A stretch of DNA of 64,000 nucleotides, from positions 1 through 64,000 of the forward strand of contig CALXSS010000006.1 of NCBI GenBank assembly GCA_944391225.1, given 5' to 3'. This DNA comes from an uncultured Clostridia bacterium. Lineage in GTDB: Bacteria; Bacillota; Clostridia; UBA1381. The notes under the pieces were generated by a model, which saw nothing but the letters and a program-made list of their open reading frames with translations, had not been told where the DNA came from and did not search any database. Below, in pieces: positions 35,883 to 45,812 of this stretch (position 1 is the first letter of the stretch; every line of letters begins with the position of its first letter). A program made the position numbers and the translations under genes.

Positions 35883-36449
35883 ATGTATCTTGTGGCAGGG
35901 TTAGGAAATCCGGGAAGCCGTTATGAAATGACAAGGCATAATATAGGCTTCCACACAATAGACTATATAGCAGATGAACAGGGAGTGAAGATAAAAAAGC
36001 TAAAGTACAAGGCGCTGTACGGCGAGACGGAAATAGCCGGTGAAAAGGTGCTGCTTGTGAAGCCGCAGACGTATATGAATCTGAGCGGCGAGAGCATCAT
36101 AGATTTTGTTAATTTTTTTAAGATACCTGTTGAAAATGTGATAGTAATAAGCGATGATATTTCGCTGCCTACAGGCAGGATAAGAGTGCGCGCAAAGGGC
36201 AGCGCCGGCGGGCATAACGGACTTAAGTCGATAATATATCAGCTGCAGTCTGAAAGCTTTCCGCGCGTGCGCATAGGCGTGGGAGAGCCGGAGCATAAGG
36301 ATCATGATCTGGCGGATTATGTCCTTGGCAGATTCGGGAAGGATGAGATACCCGTGCTGGAGGAGTCTATAAAGCGCGCATACAGTGCGGTATGCGAGAT
36401 AATCAGACGCGGACCGGAGTCGGCAATGAATCGTTATAACGGCAAGTAA
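35883..36449 (+). CDS. pth: Peptidyl-tRNA hydrolase
   Basis: 188 residues from ATG 35883 (seven bases after GGAGG; an ATG at 35877 touches the site). MYLVAGLGNPGSRYEMTRHNIGFHTID holds the catalytic N and H; later KPQTYMNLSGES, SDDISLPTGRIRVRAKGSAGGHNGLKSI and FPRVRIGVG are all conserved. It recycles stalled peptidyl-tRNAs. mfd follows; the pth-mfd order is common in Bacillota. Confidence 0.96.
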   Translation: MYLVAGLGNPGSRYEMTRHNIGFHTIDYIADEQGVKIKKLKYKALYGETEIAGEKVLLVKPQTYMNLSGESIIDFVNFFKIPVENVIVISDDISLPTGRIRVRAKGSAGGHNGLKSIIYQLQSESFPRVRIGVGEPEHKDHDLADYVLGRFGKDEIPVLEESIKRAYSAVCEIIRRGPESAMNRYNGK

Positions 36450-36479
36450 TTGCCGCCTGATAAAGAAAGGAATGGGTAT

Positions 36480-39400
36480 ATGGAGCTTTCGGAGCTGTTA
36501 AAGGGATACCGTCCGTATGACGGACTTATAAAAAATCTGAACAACACGCCCGTTTCGGTGGCAGGAATAGTGGATTCGGCACAGCCGCAGCTTATTGCGG
36601 CGGTGGCAAAGGAGCGAGGGGGAGCTGCGCTTGTAGTGACATATTCAGACATGGAGGCGCGGGCTCTGGCAGAGGATCTGAGACTTTACACAGATGACGT
36701 AATGGTGTTCCCGTCAAAGGAGTACGTGTTTTACAATATCGAGACAATGGGGCACGAGAATGAAAGCAAGCGGCTGAGTGTGCTTGATGCGCTTACCTCA
36801 GGCAGAGCAGTGACGGTAGTGTCATCAGTAGATGCGCTTATGACTTATACTGCTGATAAGGATATGTTTTGCGGAGGGGCGATGGAGTTTTCTGTCGGCG
36901 GTATCTATACCCCGTCAGAGCTGGCAGAAAAGCTGACAGCTATCGGCTATAGGCGCGAGGATATGATAGAGGGACCGGGACAGTTTGCTATCCGCGGCGG
37001 AATAGCGGATATATATTCTCCGAACTGCGAAATGCCTGTACGAATAGAGTTCTGGGATGATGAAGTGGATTCCATACGCAGCTTTGATCCGGACACGCAG
37101 AGAACAGTGGAGAATATCGACTCAGTGCGCATCATACCGGTAACTGAGGCTATATATTCACCGCGCCGCCGCGAGGAGATAATACTGGAGCTGGAGCGCA
37201 GGCTTAAAAGCGCGCAGCGCAAGGGCGCCGAGAGCGAGTACGCTGTTCAGCTCCGCGGGGATATAGAAGCGTTTAGGGAGAGATATTATTTCCCGTCAGT
37301 AGACAAATATATATCGCTCATATATGGAAGGATACCGTCGCTGCTCGACTATTTCACAGCCGACAGCACCGCATTTGTCATAGATCCTAAGCGTATTTCA
37401 GAGCGAGGCAGAACTTTTGCGTGGGAGCGCGGCGAGATAGTGGCAGATCTGCGCGAAAAAGGGATACTTGGCGAGGGCAGGGCGGAGTATTACCGCAGCG
37501 GCACGGAGGTTACGGCAGCTCTTTCAAAGATGAGGCTTATCGCGCTTGAAATGCTGTCGCATACTAAAAATGATTTCACGTTCCGCCATCTTGAAATGTT
37601 CACAACAAAGACGACCGTTTCATTCCATGGCAAGATCGAGTATCTGTTTGAGGATCTGCAAAAATGGCAGGAGGCGGGCTATACCGTTATTGTGCTTGCC
37701 GCGACTCGCGGCAGGGCTGAGAATCTGAACGGCGTGTTCAACGAGCGCGGCATAAGGTCAAAAATATCCGAGGACGGCAGCTTTGAGCGCGGAGGTATAT
37801 ATATAATCCGCGGCAGTCAGTCAAAGGGCTTTGAGTATCCGGAGATAAAGTTTGCGCTTGTGTCGGAGCGGGAGATATTCGAGTCTAAGCGCTCGCGCGA
37901 AAAGCGTAGGCAGGAAAACGCCAACAGGATAAAATCATATAATGATATAAGACCGGGCGATTATGTTGTTCATTCGGCTCACGGCATAGGAGAGTATATG
38001 GGAACGCAGAAGATCACGGTCAACAATATATCAAAGGATTATCTGAAGATAAAGTATAAGGGTACAGATGTGCTGTATGTGCCTGTGGATCAGCTTAACC
38101 AGCTGTATAAGTACAGCGGCGGCAGCGATGACAAGGTGATAAAGCTCAATAAGCTTGGAGGTCATGAGTGGAACCGCACAAAGCAGAAGGTAAAATCATC
38201 TACGGATAAGCTGGCAAAGGAGCTTATAAAGCTCTATGCTGAGCGTGAAAAGGCTGAGGGCTATGCTTTTTCGGAGGATACGCCATGGCAGCGCGATTTT
38301 GAGGATACTTTTCAGTTTAATGAAACAGCCGACCAGCTGAGATCAATAGAGGAGGTCAAAGCTGATATGGAGAAAAAGCAGCCAATGGACAGACTGCTTT
38401 GCGGCGATGTAGGTTTCGGAAAGACGGAAGTTGCGCTGCGCGCGGCATTCAAAGCTGTATGCGATTCAAAGCAGGTGGTGTATCTTTGCCCAACAACGAT
38501 CCTTGCTATGCAGCATTACGAGACCTTTTTGAACAGAATGGCTGATTTTCCTGTAACTGTAGAGATGCTCTCCAGATTCAGGACAGCCAAGCAGCAGGAA
38601 AATATTATCAAGGGAATAAAGGACGGGCGGATTGACATAGTTATCGGAACGCACAGAGTGCTGTCAAAGGACGTGAAGTTCAAGGATCTCGGACTGCTTA
38701 TAATAGACGAGGAGCAGCGTTTCGGTGTCGCGCACAAGGAGCGGCTCAAGGAGCTGAAAACCAATGTAGACGTGCTCACAATGACAGCCACTCCTATACC
38801 GCGTACGCTGCATATGGCGATGACCTCAGTAAGGGATATGAGCGTGCTTTCCCAGCCGCCTATGAATAGGTATCCCGTCCAGACCTATGTGCTTGAATTT
38901 AATCCTATGATAATACTTGACGCTATACGAAACGAGCTTGCCCGCGGCGGGCAGGTGTTCTATTTATATAATCGTGTTCAGGGCATATACAGCAAGGCGG
39001 AATGGATACGCGAGAATTTCCCTGATGTAAAGGTAGCGGTGGGGCATGGAAAAATGAGTGAATCCGAGCTTGAGGACATTATGTATGATATGGTAAACGG
39101 CACAACTCAGATACTTGTATGTACCACAATAATAGAAACGGGACTGGATATACCCAACGCGAACACGATAATAATTGAGAACGCTGACAGGATGGGGCTT
39201 GCGCAGCTCTATCAGTTGCGCGGCAGAGTGGGCAGATCAAACAGGGCAGCATACGCGTATCTGACATATCAGCGCGATAAGGTGCTTTCAACAGTGGCGC
39301 AGAGCCGTCTGAGCGCGATAAGAGATTTTACTGAGTTCGGTTCGGGCTTTAAAATAGCAATGCGTGATCTGGAGATACGCGGAGCGGGAAATATTTTAGG

Positions 39401-39959
39401 AGCAGAGCAGCATGGGCATATGGACAATGTAGGCTATGACATGTACTGCCGTATACTTCGCGAGAGTATAGACGAGGCAAAGGGAATAACAGGCGGAACA
39501 GAAACAGATGTTTCGATAGATATAAATATAAACGCGTATATCCCGGAAACATATATAACCTCAGCAAATCAGCGAATAGACATGTACAAAAAGATAGCGT
39601 CGATAGAGTCTGAGGAGGATGAATTTGAGATACGCGACGAGCTTATCGATCGTTACGGCGAGCCGCCGCGCGCTGTTCTGAACATAATAGCTGTAGCGGC
39701 TGTAAAAATACCTGCTCGCGAGGTGGGCTGCGTGGAGATTGCAGAGAAAAACAGGGTAGTAACGCTTCGCTTTGCAAACGGCAGGATAACGCCTGAGGTC
39801 GTGTTCGGACTGGATAAAAAATATCCGGCGCGTGTTAAGCTGCTCTCAGATGAAACGCCGTCAATAAGAATAATTATGCGGGAAAATGACAAAAAAACTA
39901 TAGAATTTATTAATAATTTGTTAAATTTAATAAAAGAATTGCAAAATGCAAAAAAATGA
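36480..39959 (+). CDS. mfd: Transcription-repair coupling factor Mfd
   Basis: 1159 residues from ATG 36480 (GAAAGGA eight bases upstream). UvrB-like N-terminal part (about 1-330), an RNA-polymerase-interacting CarD-like domain (RPGDYVVHSAHGIGEYMGTQKI, about 490-560), then a RecG-like translocase: Walker A GDVGFGKTE (Lys648), motif II DEEQRFGV, motif III MTATPIPRTLH, and motif VI QLRGRVGRSNR. The C-terminal TRCF domain follows. It pushes stalled RNA polymerase off damage and recruits UvrA. Full length with no visible defect. The promoter of the next gene overlaps its last codons. Confidence 0.96.
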   Translation: MELSELLKGYRPYDGLIKNLNNTPVSVAGIVDSAQPQLIAAVAKERGGAALVVTYSDMEARALAEDLRLYTDDVMVFPSKEYVFYNIETMGHENESKRLSVLDALTSGRAVTVVSSVDALMTYTADKDMFCGGAMEFSVGGIYTPSELAEKLTAIGYRREDMIEGPGQFAIRGGIADIYSPNCEMPVRIEFWDDEVDSIRSFDPDTQRTVENIDSVRIIPVTEAIYSPRRREEIILELERRLKSAQRKGAESEYAVQLRGDIEAFRERYYFPSVDKYISLIYGRIPSLLDYFTADSTAFVIDPKRISERGRTFAWERGEIVADLREKGILGEGRAEYYRSGTEVTAALSKMRLIALEMLSHTKNDFTFRHLEMFTTKTTVSFHGKIEYLFEDLQKWQEAGYTVIVLAATRGRAENLNGVFNERGIRSKISEDGSFERGGIYIIRGSQSKGFEYPEIKFALVSEREIFESKRSREKRRQENANRIKSYNDIRPGDYVVHSAHGIGEYMGTQKITVNNISKDYLKIKYKGTDVLYVPVDQLNQLYKYSGGSDDKVIKLNKLGGHEWNRTKQKVKSSTDKLAKELIKLYAEREKAEGYAFSEDTPWQRDFEDTFQFNETADQLRSIEEVKADMEKKQPMDRLLCGDVGFGKTEVALRAAFKAVCDSKQVVYLCPTTILAMQHYETFLNRMADFPVTVEMLSRFRTAKQQENIIKGIKDGRIDIVIGTHRVLSKDVKFKDLGLLIIDEEQRFGVAHKERLKELKTNVDVLTMTATPIPRTLHMAMTSVRDMSVLSQPPMNRYPVQTYVLEFNPMIILDAIRNELARGGQVFYLYNRVQGIYSKAEWIRENFPDVKVAVGHGKMSESELEDIMYDMVNGTTQILVCTTIIETGLDIPNANTIIIENADRMGLAQLYQLRGRVGRSNRAAYAYLTYQRDKVLSTVAQSRLSAIRDFTEFGSGFKIAMRDLEIRGAGNILGAEQHGHMDNVGYDMYCRILRESIDEAKGITGGTETDVSIDININAYIPETYITSANQRIDMYKKIASIESEEDEFEIRDELIDRYGEPPRAVLNIIAVAAVKIPAREVGCVEIAEKNRVVTLRFANGRITPEVVFGLDKKYPARVKLLSDETPSIRIIMRENDKKTIEFINNLLNLIKELQNAKK

Positions 39960-39967
39960 TGTATAAT
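39939..39967 (+). promoter_or_regulatory. Promoter of the PrsA-like gene
   Basis: TTGCAA (39939-39944), 17 bp, TATAAT (39962-39967), starting inside the mfd 3-prime end. In the leader a perfect 7-bp-arm palindrome TGCGTCT-C-AGACGCA (40000-40014) follows, possibly an operator or short hairpin. Confidence 0.7.
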
Positions 39968-40085
39968 AGTAACTGTTATAATTATTTATATAATAATTCT
40001 GCGTCTCAGACGCAATAAAATAAAGGATAGCTGTGAAATATGTTTTGCAGCTGCCTGTATAAAAAGTAAAGGAAGGATAATTGAA

Positions 40086-41126
40086 ATGAAGAAAACATAT
40101 TTGTTCGCGATCATGACAGCCGGAGCTGTTATGCTCTCATCTTGCGGAGGCTCAAATAATTCCGCTGTAGCGATAGAGGTGGGGGATGCAAAGGTAACTG
40201 TAGGAGACATATCGGTGCTTGCAGCACAGTATACAAGCTATGGTTATGATTTTGAAACAGCAAAGGACATGCTCGCGGAGCAGATAGAGGAAACACTTAA
40301 ATACGGCGCTGTAGGCGAGGCTATGGGAATAGAGCTTACAGATGAGGACAGAGACAGCGTTATCCAGATGAAGGCTTCATACGCATCATCAGGCGGCGGT
40401 CTCAGCGCGTACAAGGATTACCTTAAGAAGGCAGGCTCAAGCATGGATTTCCTTGACACACTGTTTACAGCAAGCGCATATCAGAGCGCTGTAATGGAGC
40501 AGCTTGAGAGCGAGCAGACAGAGCCGACAGATGATGAGCTTAAGGCATTCTTTACAGAGAATTATTACCGTGCAAAGCATATCCTGATCGAAAAGTCAGA
40601 GGATACAGATTCAGAGGCAGCGACAGAATCAGCTGACGCAACAGAGGCGGCTGCAACAGAGGCAGCAGAGGAAACAAAGAGCGGTAAAGAGCTTGCCGAT
40701 GAGCTCTTGGAGCGCGCTAAGAGCGGCGAAGATTTTGACGCTATGATCGCTGAGTATTCAACAGATCCTGGTTCAGAATCAAATCCGGACGGATATATAT
40801 TCACAGACGGCGACATGGTCCAGGAATTTGAGGATTGCGTAAAGAGCCTGCAGCCTGGTGAGTTCGGTATATGTGAATCAGATTACGGCTATCACATCAT
40901 AGAAAGACTTCCGCTTTCGGCAGATGAAGCTCAGTTTGAAACATGGTTCAGCGACAACAAGAGCGCGGTATCATCGGCATACAGCACAAAGCAGATGGAT
41001 GATAAGCTCAATGCGCTTTGCGAGGAAAACAATATAACTGTAGTTGTAAACGAAGAAGTTCTTGATGCTTTCACAGAGGATCAGATGGTAACACCTGAGC
41101 CGACAGACAGCACAACAACAGGTTGA
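40086..41126 (+). CDS. PrsA-like parvulin foldase lipoprotein
   Basis: 346 residues. Lipoprotein signal: the lipobox MLSSC puts the lipidated cysteine at position 20. An alpha-helical chaperone part (about 30-150) follows, then a parvulin prolyl-isomerase domain (YRAKHILIEKS...; ...SGEDFDAMIAEYSTDPGSESNPDGYIFTDGDMVQEFEDCVKSLQPGEFGICESDYGYHIIERL). An acidic Ala/Thr/Glu-rich stretch of about 35 residues is inserted between the first strand and helix of this domain, an unusual place. It folds secreted proteins outside the membrane, fitting the many large exported proteins here. Confidence 0.9.
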   Translation: MKKTYLFAIMTAGAVMLSSCGGSNNSAVAIEVGDAKVTVGDISVLAAQYTSYGYDFETAKDMLAEQIEETLKYGAVGEAMGIELTDEDRDSVIQMKASYASSGGGLSAYKDYLKKAGSSMDFLDTLFTASAYQSAVMEQLESEQTEPTDDELKAFFTENYYRAKHILIEKSEDTDSEAATESADATEAAATEAAEETKSGKELADELLERAKSGEDFDAMIAEYSTDPGSESNPDGYIFTDGDMVQEFEDCVKSLQPGEFGICESDYGYHIIERLPLSADEAQFETWFSDNKSAVSSAYSTKQMDDKLNALCEENNITVVVNEEVLDAFTEDQMVTPEPTDSTTTG

Positions 41127-41133
41127 CAGATCG

Positions 41134-41163
41134 GACGCCGCAAAAACCGCGGCGTCTTTTTTT
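41134..41163 (+). terminator. Terminator of the PrsA-like gene
   Basis: GACGCCGC-AAAAACC-GCGGCGTC followed by seven T (41134-41163): textbook intrinsic terminator. Confidence 0.92.
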
Positions 41164-41230
41164 AGGTTCATTAATAAATATTGGGGGTCTGCATATCTGT
41201 TATATAGGCAATTGATAGCTTTCCGATTTC

Positions 41231-41302
41231 TTGTAGGGGCAGATATTATCTGCCCGCATTCCCGCCGCGCTAATGACCGGCGGATACTATCCGCCCCTAC
41301 AA
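41231..41302. repeat. REP/MITE-like palindromic element
   Basis: The ends TTGTAGGGGC (41231-41240) and GCCCCTACAA (41293-41302) are perfect inverted repeats. Each end carries its own hairpin: GGGCAGATA-T-TATCTGCCC (41237-41255) and GGCGGATA-C-TATCCGCC (41279-41295). This GTAGGGGCGGATA... architecture is one I have met as an intergenic dispersed element in many clostridial genomes, so it is probably a non-autonomous or REP-type repeat. The 300 bases around it (41164-41450) hold no gene. Confidence 0.75.
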
Positions 41303-41453
41303 CCCCAACATTTTAATATGAACCTTTTTTTGGATAAAAAGCCTCTCAGGCTTGTAATTTATCCATGCTTTGCAACGTAATATCTGCGTAATAAAATACC
41401 GCTTTAAAAGATGCTGTAAAATGCCGCAAATTTTCAAAAATCCGCATAATTGC

Positions 41454-41558
41454 TTGCATTTTTGAGCGTTTTGTGATATAATTAATATATGCGCTAAAAC
41501 AGTGTAAGCTCGGTTTTAGCACTCTTGTGAAGTTATCTGGGCAGCGCGGCGGGCGCTG
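41454..41558 (+). promoter_or_regulatory. gyrA promoter and structured leader
   Basis: TTGCAT (41454-41459), 17 bp, TATAAT (41477-41482). The 160-base leader has two hairpins: GCTAAAAC/GTTTTAGC (41493-41520) and CAGCGC/GCGCTG (41542-41558). This suggests post-initiation control of gyrA, or simply supercoiling-sensitive expression; the structure gives no direct proof. Confidence 0.6.
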
Positions 41559-41652
41559 TATCTATGATACAATAAAAGAATTTTGATTTGATAATGTAAA
41601 ACAGCGTGCAGGACTGTAAAACCAATATTTCTTGCAGTTCAAGGAGGCATTT

Positions 41653-44154
41653 ATGGCAAAAAAATCGAAAGAACAACCGTTTGATATGTCAGTGCTTGAG
41701 AACCAGAAGGTTGTCGGCGTTGAGTTGAATAACGAAATGAAAAGGGCATATATAGACTATGCCATGAGCGTTATTGTGAGCAGAGCTCTGCCCGATGTGC
41801 GCGATGGACTGAAGCCCGTTCACAGAAGAATATTGTATGATATGTATGACGCAGGACTGCTGTACGAGGCTGATTTCAGGAAGTCGGCAACGACAGTCGG
41901 CGACGTGCTTGGTAAATACCATCCGCACGGAGACTCGTCTGTGTATGATGCGATGGTTCGTTTGGGACAGGATTTTTCGCTCAGATATCCTCTTGTTCAG
42001 GGTAAGGGAAATTTCGGTTCAATAGACGGCGACCCTCCTGCCGCATACAGATATACTGAGGCGAAGATGTCGAAGATCTCCGCGTCAATGCTTACGGATA
42101 TTGAAAAGGACACAGTTGATTTTGTATCGAATTTTGACGATAAGCTTAAGGAACCTGATGTGCTTCCGTCAAGATTCCCGAACCTGCTTGTAAACGGAAG
42201 CGCGGGTATAGCGGTAGGTATGGCTACCAATATACCTCCGCACAACCTTACTGAAACAATAGACGCCGTTATTGCCTGTATAGATGATCCTATGATAACG
42301 GTAGACGAGCTCATGGAGTATCTGCCCGGACCTGATTTTCCTACAGGCGGTATAATAATGGGCAAACGCGGCATACGCAAGGCGTATACTACCGGACGCG
42401 GAAAAATTATATTGAGAGCTAAGGCTGAGATAGAGGAGCTTGAAAACGGCAGACAGAGGATAGTTGTTACAGAGATACCGTACAAGGTCAATAAGGCTCA
42501 GATGGAAAAGCATATAAATGAGCTTGTGCGCGATAAGAAGATAGAGGGTATCTCGGGCACGAGAGATGAATCCTCAGAGGATATAAGATTTATTATAGAG
42601 CTTAAGCATGACGCGAACGCGAATGTTGTGCTCAATAACCTTTATAAGTATACACAGATGCAGGACAGTTTCAGCATCATACTGATAGCTCTTGTGGACA
42701 AGGTCCCGAAGGTCCTCAATCTAAAGCAGCTTATAGATTATTATATAGCGCATCAGGAAAGCGTTATAAGGCGCAGAACAGAATTTGAGCTTAAGAAGGC
42801 TCGTGAAAGAGCTCATCTTCTTGAGGGTTACAAGGTAGTAATAGATAATGTTGACGAGGTAATCAAGATAATCCGCGCGTCAAGATCTGTTTCAGACGCC
42901 AAGGAAAAGCTGTGCGAAAGATTTACTCTTGATGATATCCAGGCAACAGCTATTGTGCAGATGCAGCTGGGAAGACTGTCCGGACTTGAGCGTGAAAAGA
43001 TAGAGGAAGAATATAACGGAGTGCTCGAGAAGATAAGCGAGTACGAGGGCATACTTGCAGACGAAACAAAGATATGCGCGATAATCAAGGAGGATCTTAC
43101 AAAGCTTAAGGATAAATTCGGCGATGCGCGCAGGACAGAGATCGCTATGGATATAAGCGATTTTGAAGATGAAGATCTGATAGACGAGGAGGAGTGTATA
43201 GTAACTCTAACTCATAACGGATATGTAAAGCGTATGCCTGTAAACACGTATAAATCACAGCGCCGCGGCGGACGAGGAATAACGGGAATGACGACCCGCG
43301 AGGAGGATTTTGTTGAGCATATGTTCACGTCCTCCACTCATGACTATATACTGTTCTTTACTACACATGGAATGGTATATCAGCTCAAGGGCTATCAGAT
43401 AGCCGAGTCAGGCAGAACGGCAAAAGGCACGGCGATAGTAAATCTACTACAGCTCGATCAGGGTGAGAAAATAAGCGCCATGATACCGGTAAGGTCTTTC
43501 AGCGATGGAGATTATCTCACATTCGTTACTAAGAATGGTATTATCAAGAGAACCGATATGATGGACTATTCAAGAATACGAGCAAGAGGCTTGCGCGCTA
43601 TAGAGCTGGCTGATGGCGACGAGCTGATAAGCGTAAACCTTACAGACGGCACAAAGGATATGATCGTGGCAACAAATCAGGGTATGTCTATCAGGTTTAA
43701 GGAGACGGATGCGCGTGCTATGGGCAGAACTGCTCACGGAGTAAAGGCTGTAGCTCTTAACAGGGGCGATTATGTAGTATCGGCAGTCATAGCCGATGAA
43801 GCTCAGGATCTGCTTGCAGTTACCGAAAACGGATACGGAAAGAGAACGGCTCTAAGCGAATACAGAATGCAGACACGCGGCGGAAAAGGAATATTCACGT
43901 ATAAGATAACTGAAAAGACAGGAAATCTTATAGGAATGCTCTCAGCGTCAGAGGAAAGCGATGTAATGCTTATAACGTCGGAGGGTGTTGTAATAAGAAT
44001 GCACGCTGATGAAATAAGCCGTCTTGGCAGACAGACTCAGGGTGTGCACCTTATGAGGCTTGCAGATGATGTAAAGGTAGTGAGCATGGCTCTGACTGAG
44101 CGCGATGATGAGGAAGCCCAGGAAACCGAGAATGACGAAGATACGGCAGAATGA
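41653..44154 (+). CDS. gyrA: DNA gyrase subunit A
   Basis: 833 residues from ATG 41653 (AAGGAGG five bases upstream; an earlier ATG at 41632 lacks one). The winged-helix/breakage domain has the active tyrosine in [12 protein letters not shown] (Tyr134). The quinolone region [17 protein letters not shown] keeps the susceptible-type Ser and Asp. The C-terminal beta-pinwheel carries the GyrA box QRRGGRGI, which separates it from ParC. The acidic tail ([16 protein letters not shown]) is typical of Bacillota GyrA. It introduces negative supercoils together with GyrB. gyrB is not beside it, unlike many bacteria, so the pair is split or gyrB is out of view. Confidence 0.96.
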   Translation: MAKKSKEQPFDMSVLENQKVVGVELNNEMKRAYIDYAMSVIVSRALPDVRDGLKPVHRRILYDMYDAGLLYEADFRKSATTVGDVLGKYHPHGDSSVYDAMVRLGQDFSLRYPLVQGKGNFGSIDGDPPAAYRYTEAKMSKISASMLTDIEKDTVDFVSNFDDKLKEPDVLPSRFPNLLVNGSAGIAVGMATNIPPHNLTETIDAVIACIDDPMITVDELMEYLPGPDFPTGGIIMGKRGIRKAYTTGRGKIILRAKAEIEELENGRQRIVVTEIPYKVNKAQMEKHINELVRDKKIEGISGTRDESSEDIRFIIELKHDANANVVLNNLYKYTQMQDSFSIILIALVDKVPKVLNLKQLIDYYIAHQESVIRRRTEFELKKARERAHLLEGYKVVIDNVDEVIKIIRASRSVSDAKEKLCERFTLDDIQATAIVQMQLGRLSGLEREKIEEEYNGVLEKISEYEGILADETKICAIIKEDLTKLKDKFGDARRTEIAMDISDFEDEDLIDEEECIVTLTHNGYVKRMPVNTYKSQRRGGRGITGMTTREEDFVEHMFTSSTHDYILFFTTHGMVYQLKGYQIAESGRTAKGTAIVNLLQLDQGEKISAMIPVRSFSDGDYLTFVTKNGIIKRTDMMDYSRIRARGLRAIELADGDELISVNLTDGTKDMIVATNQGMSIRFKETDARAMGRTAHGVKAVALNRGDYVVSAVIADEAQDLLAVTENGYGKRTALSEYRMQTRGGKGIFTYKITEKTGNLIGMLSASEESDVMLITSEGVVIRMHADEISRLGRQTQGVHLMRLADDVKVVSMALTERDDEEAQETENDEDTAE

Positions 44155-44183
44155 TATGCTGCCGCTGAAACGAGGAGTAATAT

Positions 44184-44957
44184 ATGAGGAAAACTATTGC
44201 ATTTTTGATGGCAGCCGTGATCGCCGGAATGTTGGCGGGTTGCAAAGACGGAACGGTAGAGGAACCCGTTATAACTGACGAGCCGGCGAGAGAGACTAAG
44301 GCGGCAGAACAGGACGAGGAGCTTAAGGAGCTTACGGAGAACACCATAGATGCCGTTATAACTCTTACTGACGGCAGTGAGATACAGATCGAGCTCTATC
44401 CTGATATTGCGCCAAAGACAGTTGCTAATTTTGTCAAGAACGTTCAGGAGGGATTTTACACCGATACCATCTTCCACAGGGCGATAAAGGATTTTGTTGT
44501 TCAGGGCGGCGGATATGATACGGAGTATAAGCTCAAAAGCGTATCTGAGACGGTAGAGGGTGAATTTGAGGAAAACGGAATAGAAAACCCTCTTTCACAT
44601 ACGCGCGGAGTTATTTCAATGGCGCGTGTTCCGTCAGAGTATAACAGCGCGTCAACTCAGTTCTTTATAGTCCAGGGTGACAGCACCTACCTTGACGGTC
44701 AGTATGCCGCGTTCGGCAGGGTCACAGATGGAATGGATATTGTAGACGAGATAGCCGACTGTCCGTCAATGGAAGATCCCCCATCAGGACTCAGCGATGT
44801 GCCTGAAACACAGTATGTTATAGAGTCTATCACGATCAGCTCGGATACTGAGCTTGATATGGAGGATAGCAGCGAGGAGCCGGAGACAACCGAAAAAGTC
44901 AAATCAACAGAGAAAGCTGAGGAGACTTCAACGCCGGAAAGAACGTTGATACAGTAA
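44184..44957 (+). CDS. Cyclophilin-type prolyl isomerase lipoprotein
   Basis: 257 residues. Lipobox MLAGC (Cys20), an acidic linker, then a cyclophilin domain (about 57-225): IQIELYPDIAPKTVANFVKNVQEGFYTDTIFHRAIKDFVVQGG, GVISMARVPSEYNSASTQFFIVQGDSTYLDGQYAAFGRVTDGMDIV. The C-terminal 30 residues are Glu/Thr/Ser-rich. It probably folds proteins at the outer face of the membrane. It lies 29 bases after gyrA and 36 bases before a cytosolic cyclophilin, to which it is clearly related. Confidence 0.9.
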   Translation: MRKTIAFLMAAVIAGMLAGCKDGTVEEPVITDEPARETKAAEQDEELKELTENTIDAVITLTDGSEIQIELYPDIAPKTVANFVKNVQEGFYTDTIFHRAIKDFVVQGGGYDTEYKLKSVSETVEGEFEENGIENPLSHTRGVISMARVPSEYNSASTQFFIVQGDSTYLDGQYAAFGRVTDGMDIVDEIADCPSMEDPPSGLSDVPETQYVIESITISSDTELDMEDSSEEPETTEKVKSTEKAEETSTPERTLIQ

Positions 44958-44993
44958 ATATATTTGCGGCTTTGCCGCGGAAAGGTATAAGAT

Positions 44994-45467
44994 ATGAATA
45001 TAGAAATAGAAATGAAGGACGGCGGAATTATTAAAGCAGAGCTTTATCCTGAAACCGCTCCTATAACAGTTGATAATTTTGTAAAGCTCATTAACGAGAA
45101 CTTTTTTGACGGACTTGTATTCCACCGCATAATCTCAGGCTTTATGATCCAGGGCGGAGGCTTTGACGTAAAGGGCGAGCAGAAAAAGGCTGACTCAATA
45201 AAGGGCGAGTTTGACGCAAACGGTGTTAAAAACGATCTCAAGCATACACGCGGAGTTCTTTCGATGGCAAGGACTATGTTCCCGAACAGCGCGTCAAGCC
45301 AGTTCTTTATAATGCACCAGGACGCGCCGCACCTTGACGGTCAGTATGCGGCGTTCGGAAAGGTCACCGAGGGCATGGAGGTAGTCGATAAGATAGCCAA
45401 TACAAAGACATATCATAACGATCAGCCTGTGGTGCCGCAGGTCATAAAGACTATACGTCTTGTATAA
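44994..45467 (+). CDS. Cytosolic cyclophilin-type prolyl isomerase
   Basis: 157 residues with no signal peptide, one cyclophilin domain: IKAELYPETAPITVDNFVKLINENFFDGLVFHRIISGFMIQGGGF, RGVLSMARTMFPNSASSQFFIMH and LDGQYAAFGKVTEGMEVVDKI. It has the substrate-binding arginine (FHRI), and Phe and Gln of the active site are kept. Its similarity to the lipoprotein just upstream suggests tandem duplication with one copy gaining a lipoprotein signal. General prolyl cis-trans isomerase. Confidence 0.93.
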   Translation: MNIEIEMKDGGIIKAELYPETAPITVDNFVKLINENFFDGLVFHRIISGFMIQGGGFDVKGEQKKADSIKGEFDANGVKNDLKHTRGVLSMARTMFPNSASSQFFIMHQDAPHLDGQYAAFGKVTEGMEVVDKIANTKTYHNDQPVVPQVIKTIRLV

Positions 45468-45482
45468 TAATTCGATATTTAA

Positions 45483-45523
45483 GGGGCTGCTGCGAACTCG
45501 TTGAGTTTGCGGCAGCTTTTTTT
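45483..45523 (+). terminator. Hairpin-repeat terminator, copy E
   Basis: GGGGCTGCTGCGAACTCG / GAGTTTGCGGCAGC (45483-45516) followed by TTTTTTTAG: ends the gyrA-cyclophilin unit. It has the best T-run of the family. Confidence 0.85.
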
Positions 45524-45812
45524 AGTGGTTCAGCAGGCAGCAAGACAATATGAAGCTGCTTTTGATGCTTTATAAAGCTCAATACGCCATAAAAATCCTT
45601 TAACCGTGCAGTGTTTATCAGGTTTTCGGCATGTAAAGAAATACCGACACTTGTGCATTTTATACAAAAAATATCATATAAATTCATATGTGTGCCAAAA
45701 ACAGCTCAGTGCACAGAAAATATATTGACAATGACTAAATTTTTGTTTGTAATAATTAGTATAATATACAATATATTCAGAGGTGGGTATATGTGGAGAG
45801 AGGAGAATTTTT
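45524..45812. other. Intergenic region before the mosaic secreted protein
   Basis: No gene seen. A TTGACA at 45725-45730 and a TATAAT at 45760-45765 are 29 bp apart, too far for one promoter, so the TATAAT probably works as a regulated or alternative promoter. GAGAGGAG (about 45796-45803) is the ribosome site for the ATG at 45813. Confidence 0.5.

Noticed and set aside
36450-36479. Ten extra residues at the Mfd N-terminus from TTG 36450
   Set aside because: The ATG at 36480 has GAAAGGA eight bases upstream, while the TTG has no ribosome site and would overlap the pth stop region.
41231-41302. CRISPR repeat
   Set aside because: The two ends are inverted rather than direct, there are only two units, and no cas gene is present.
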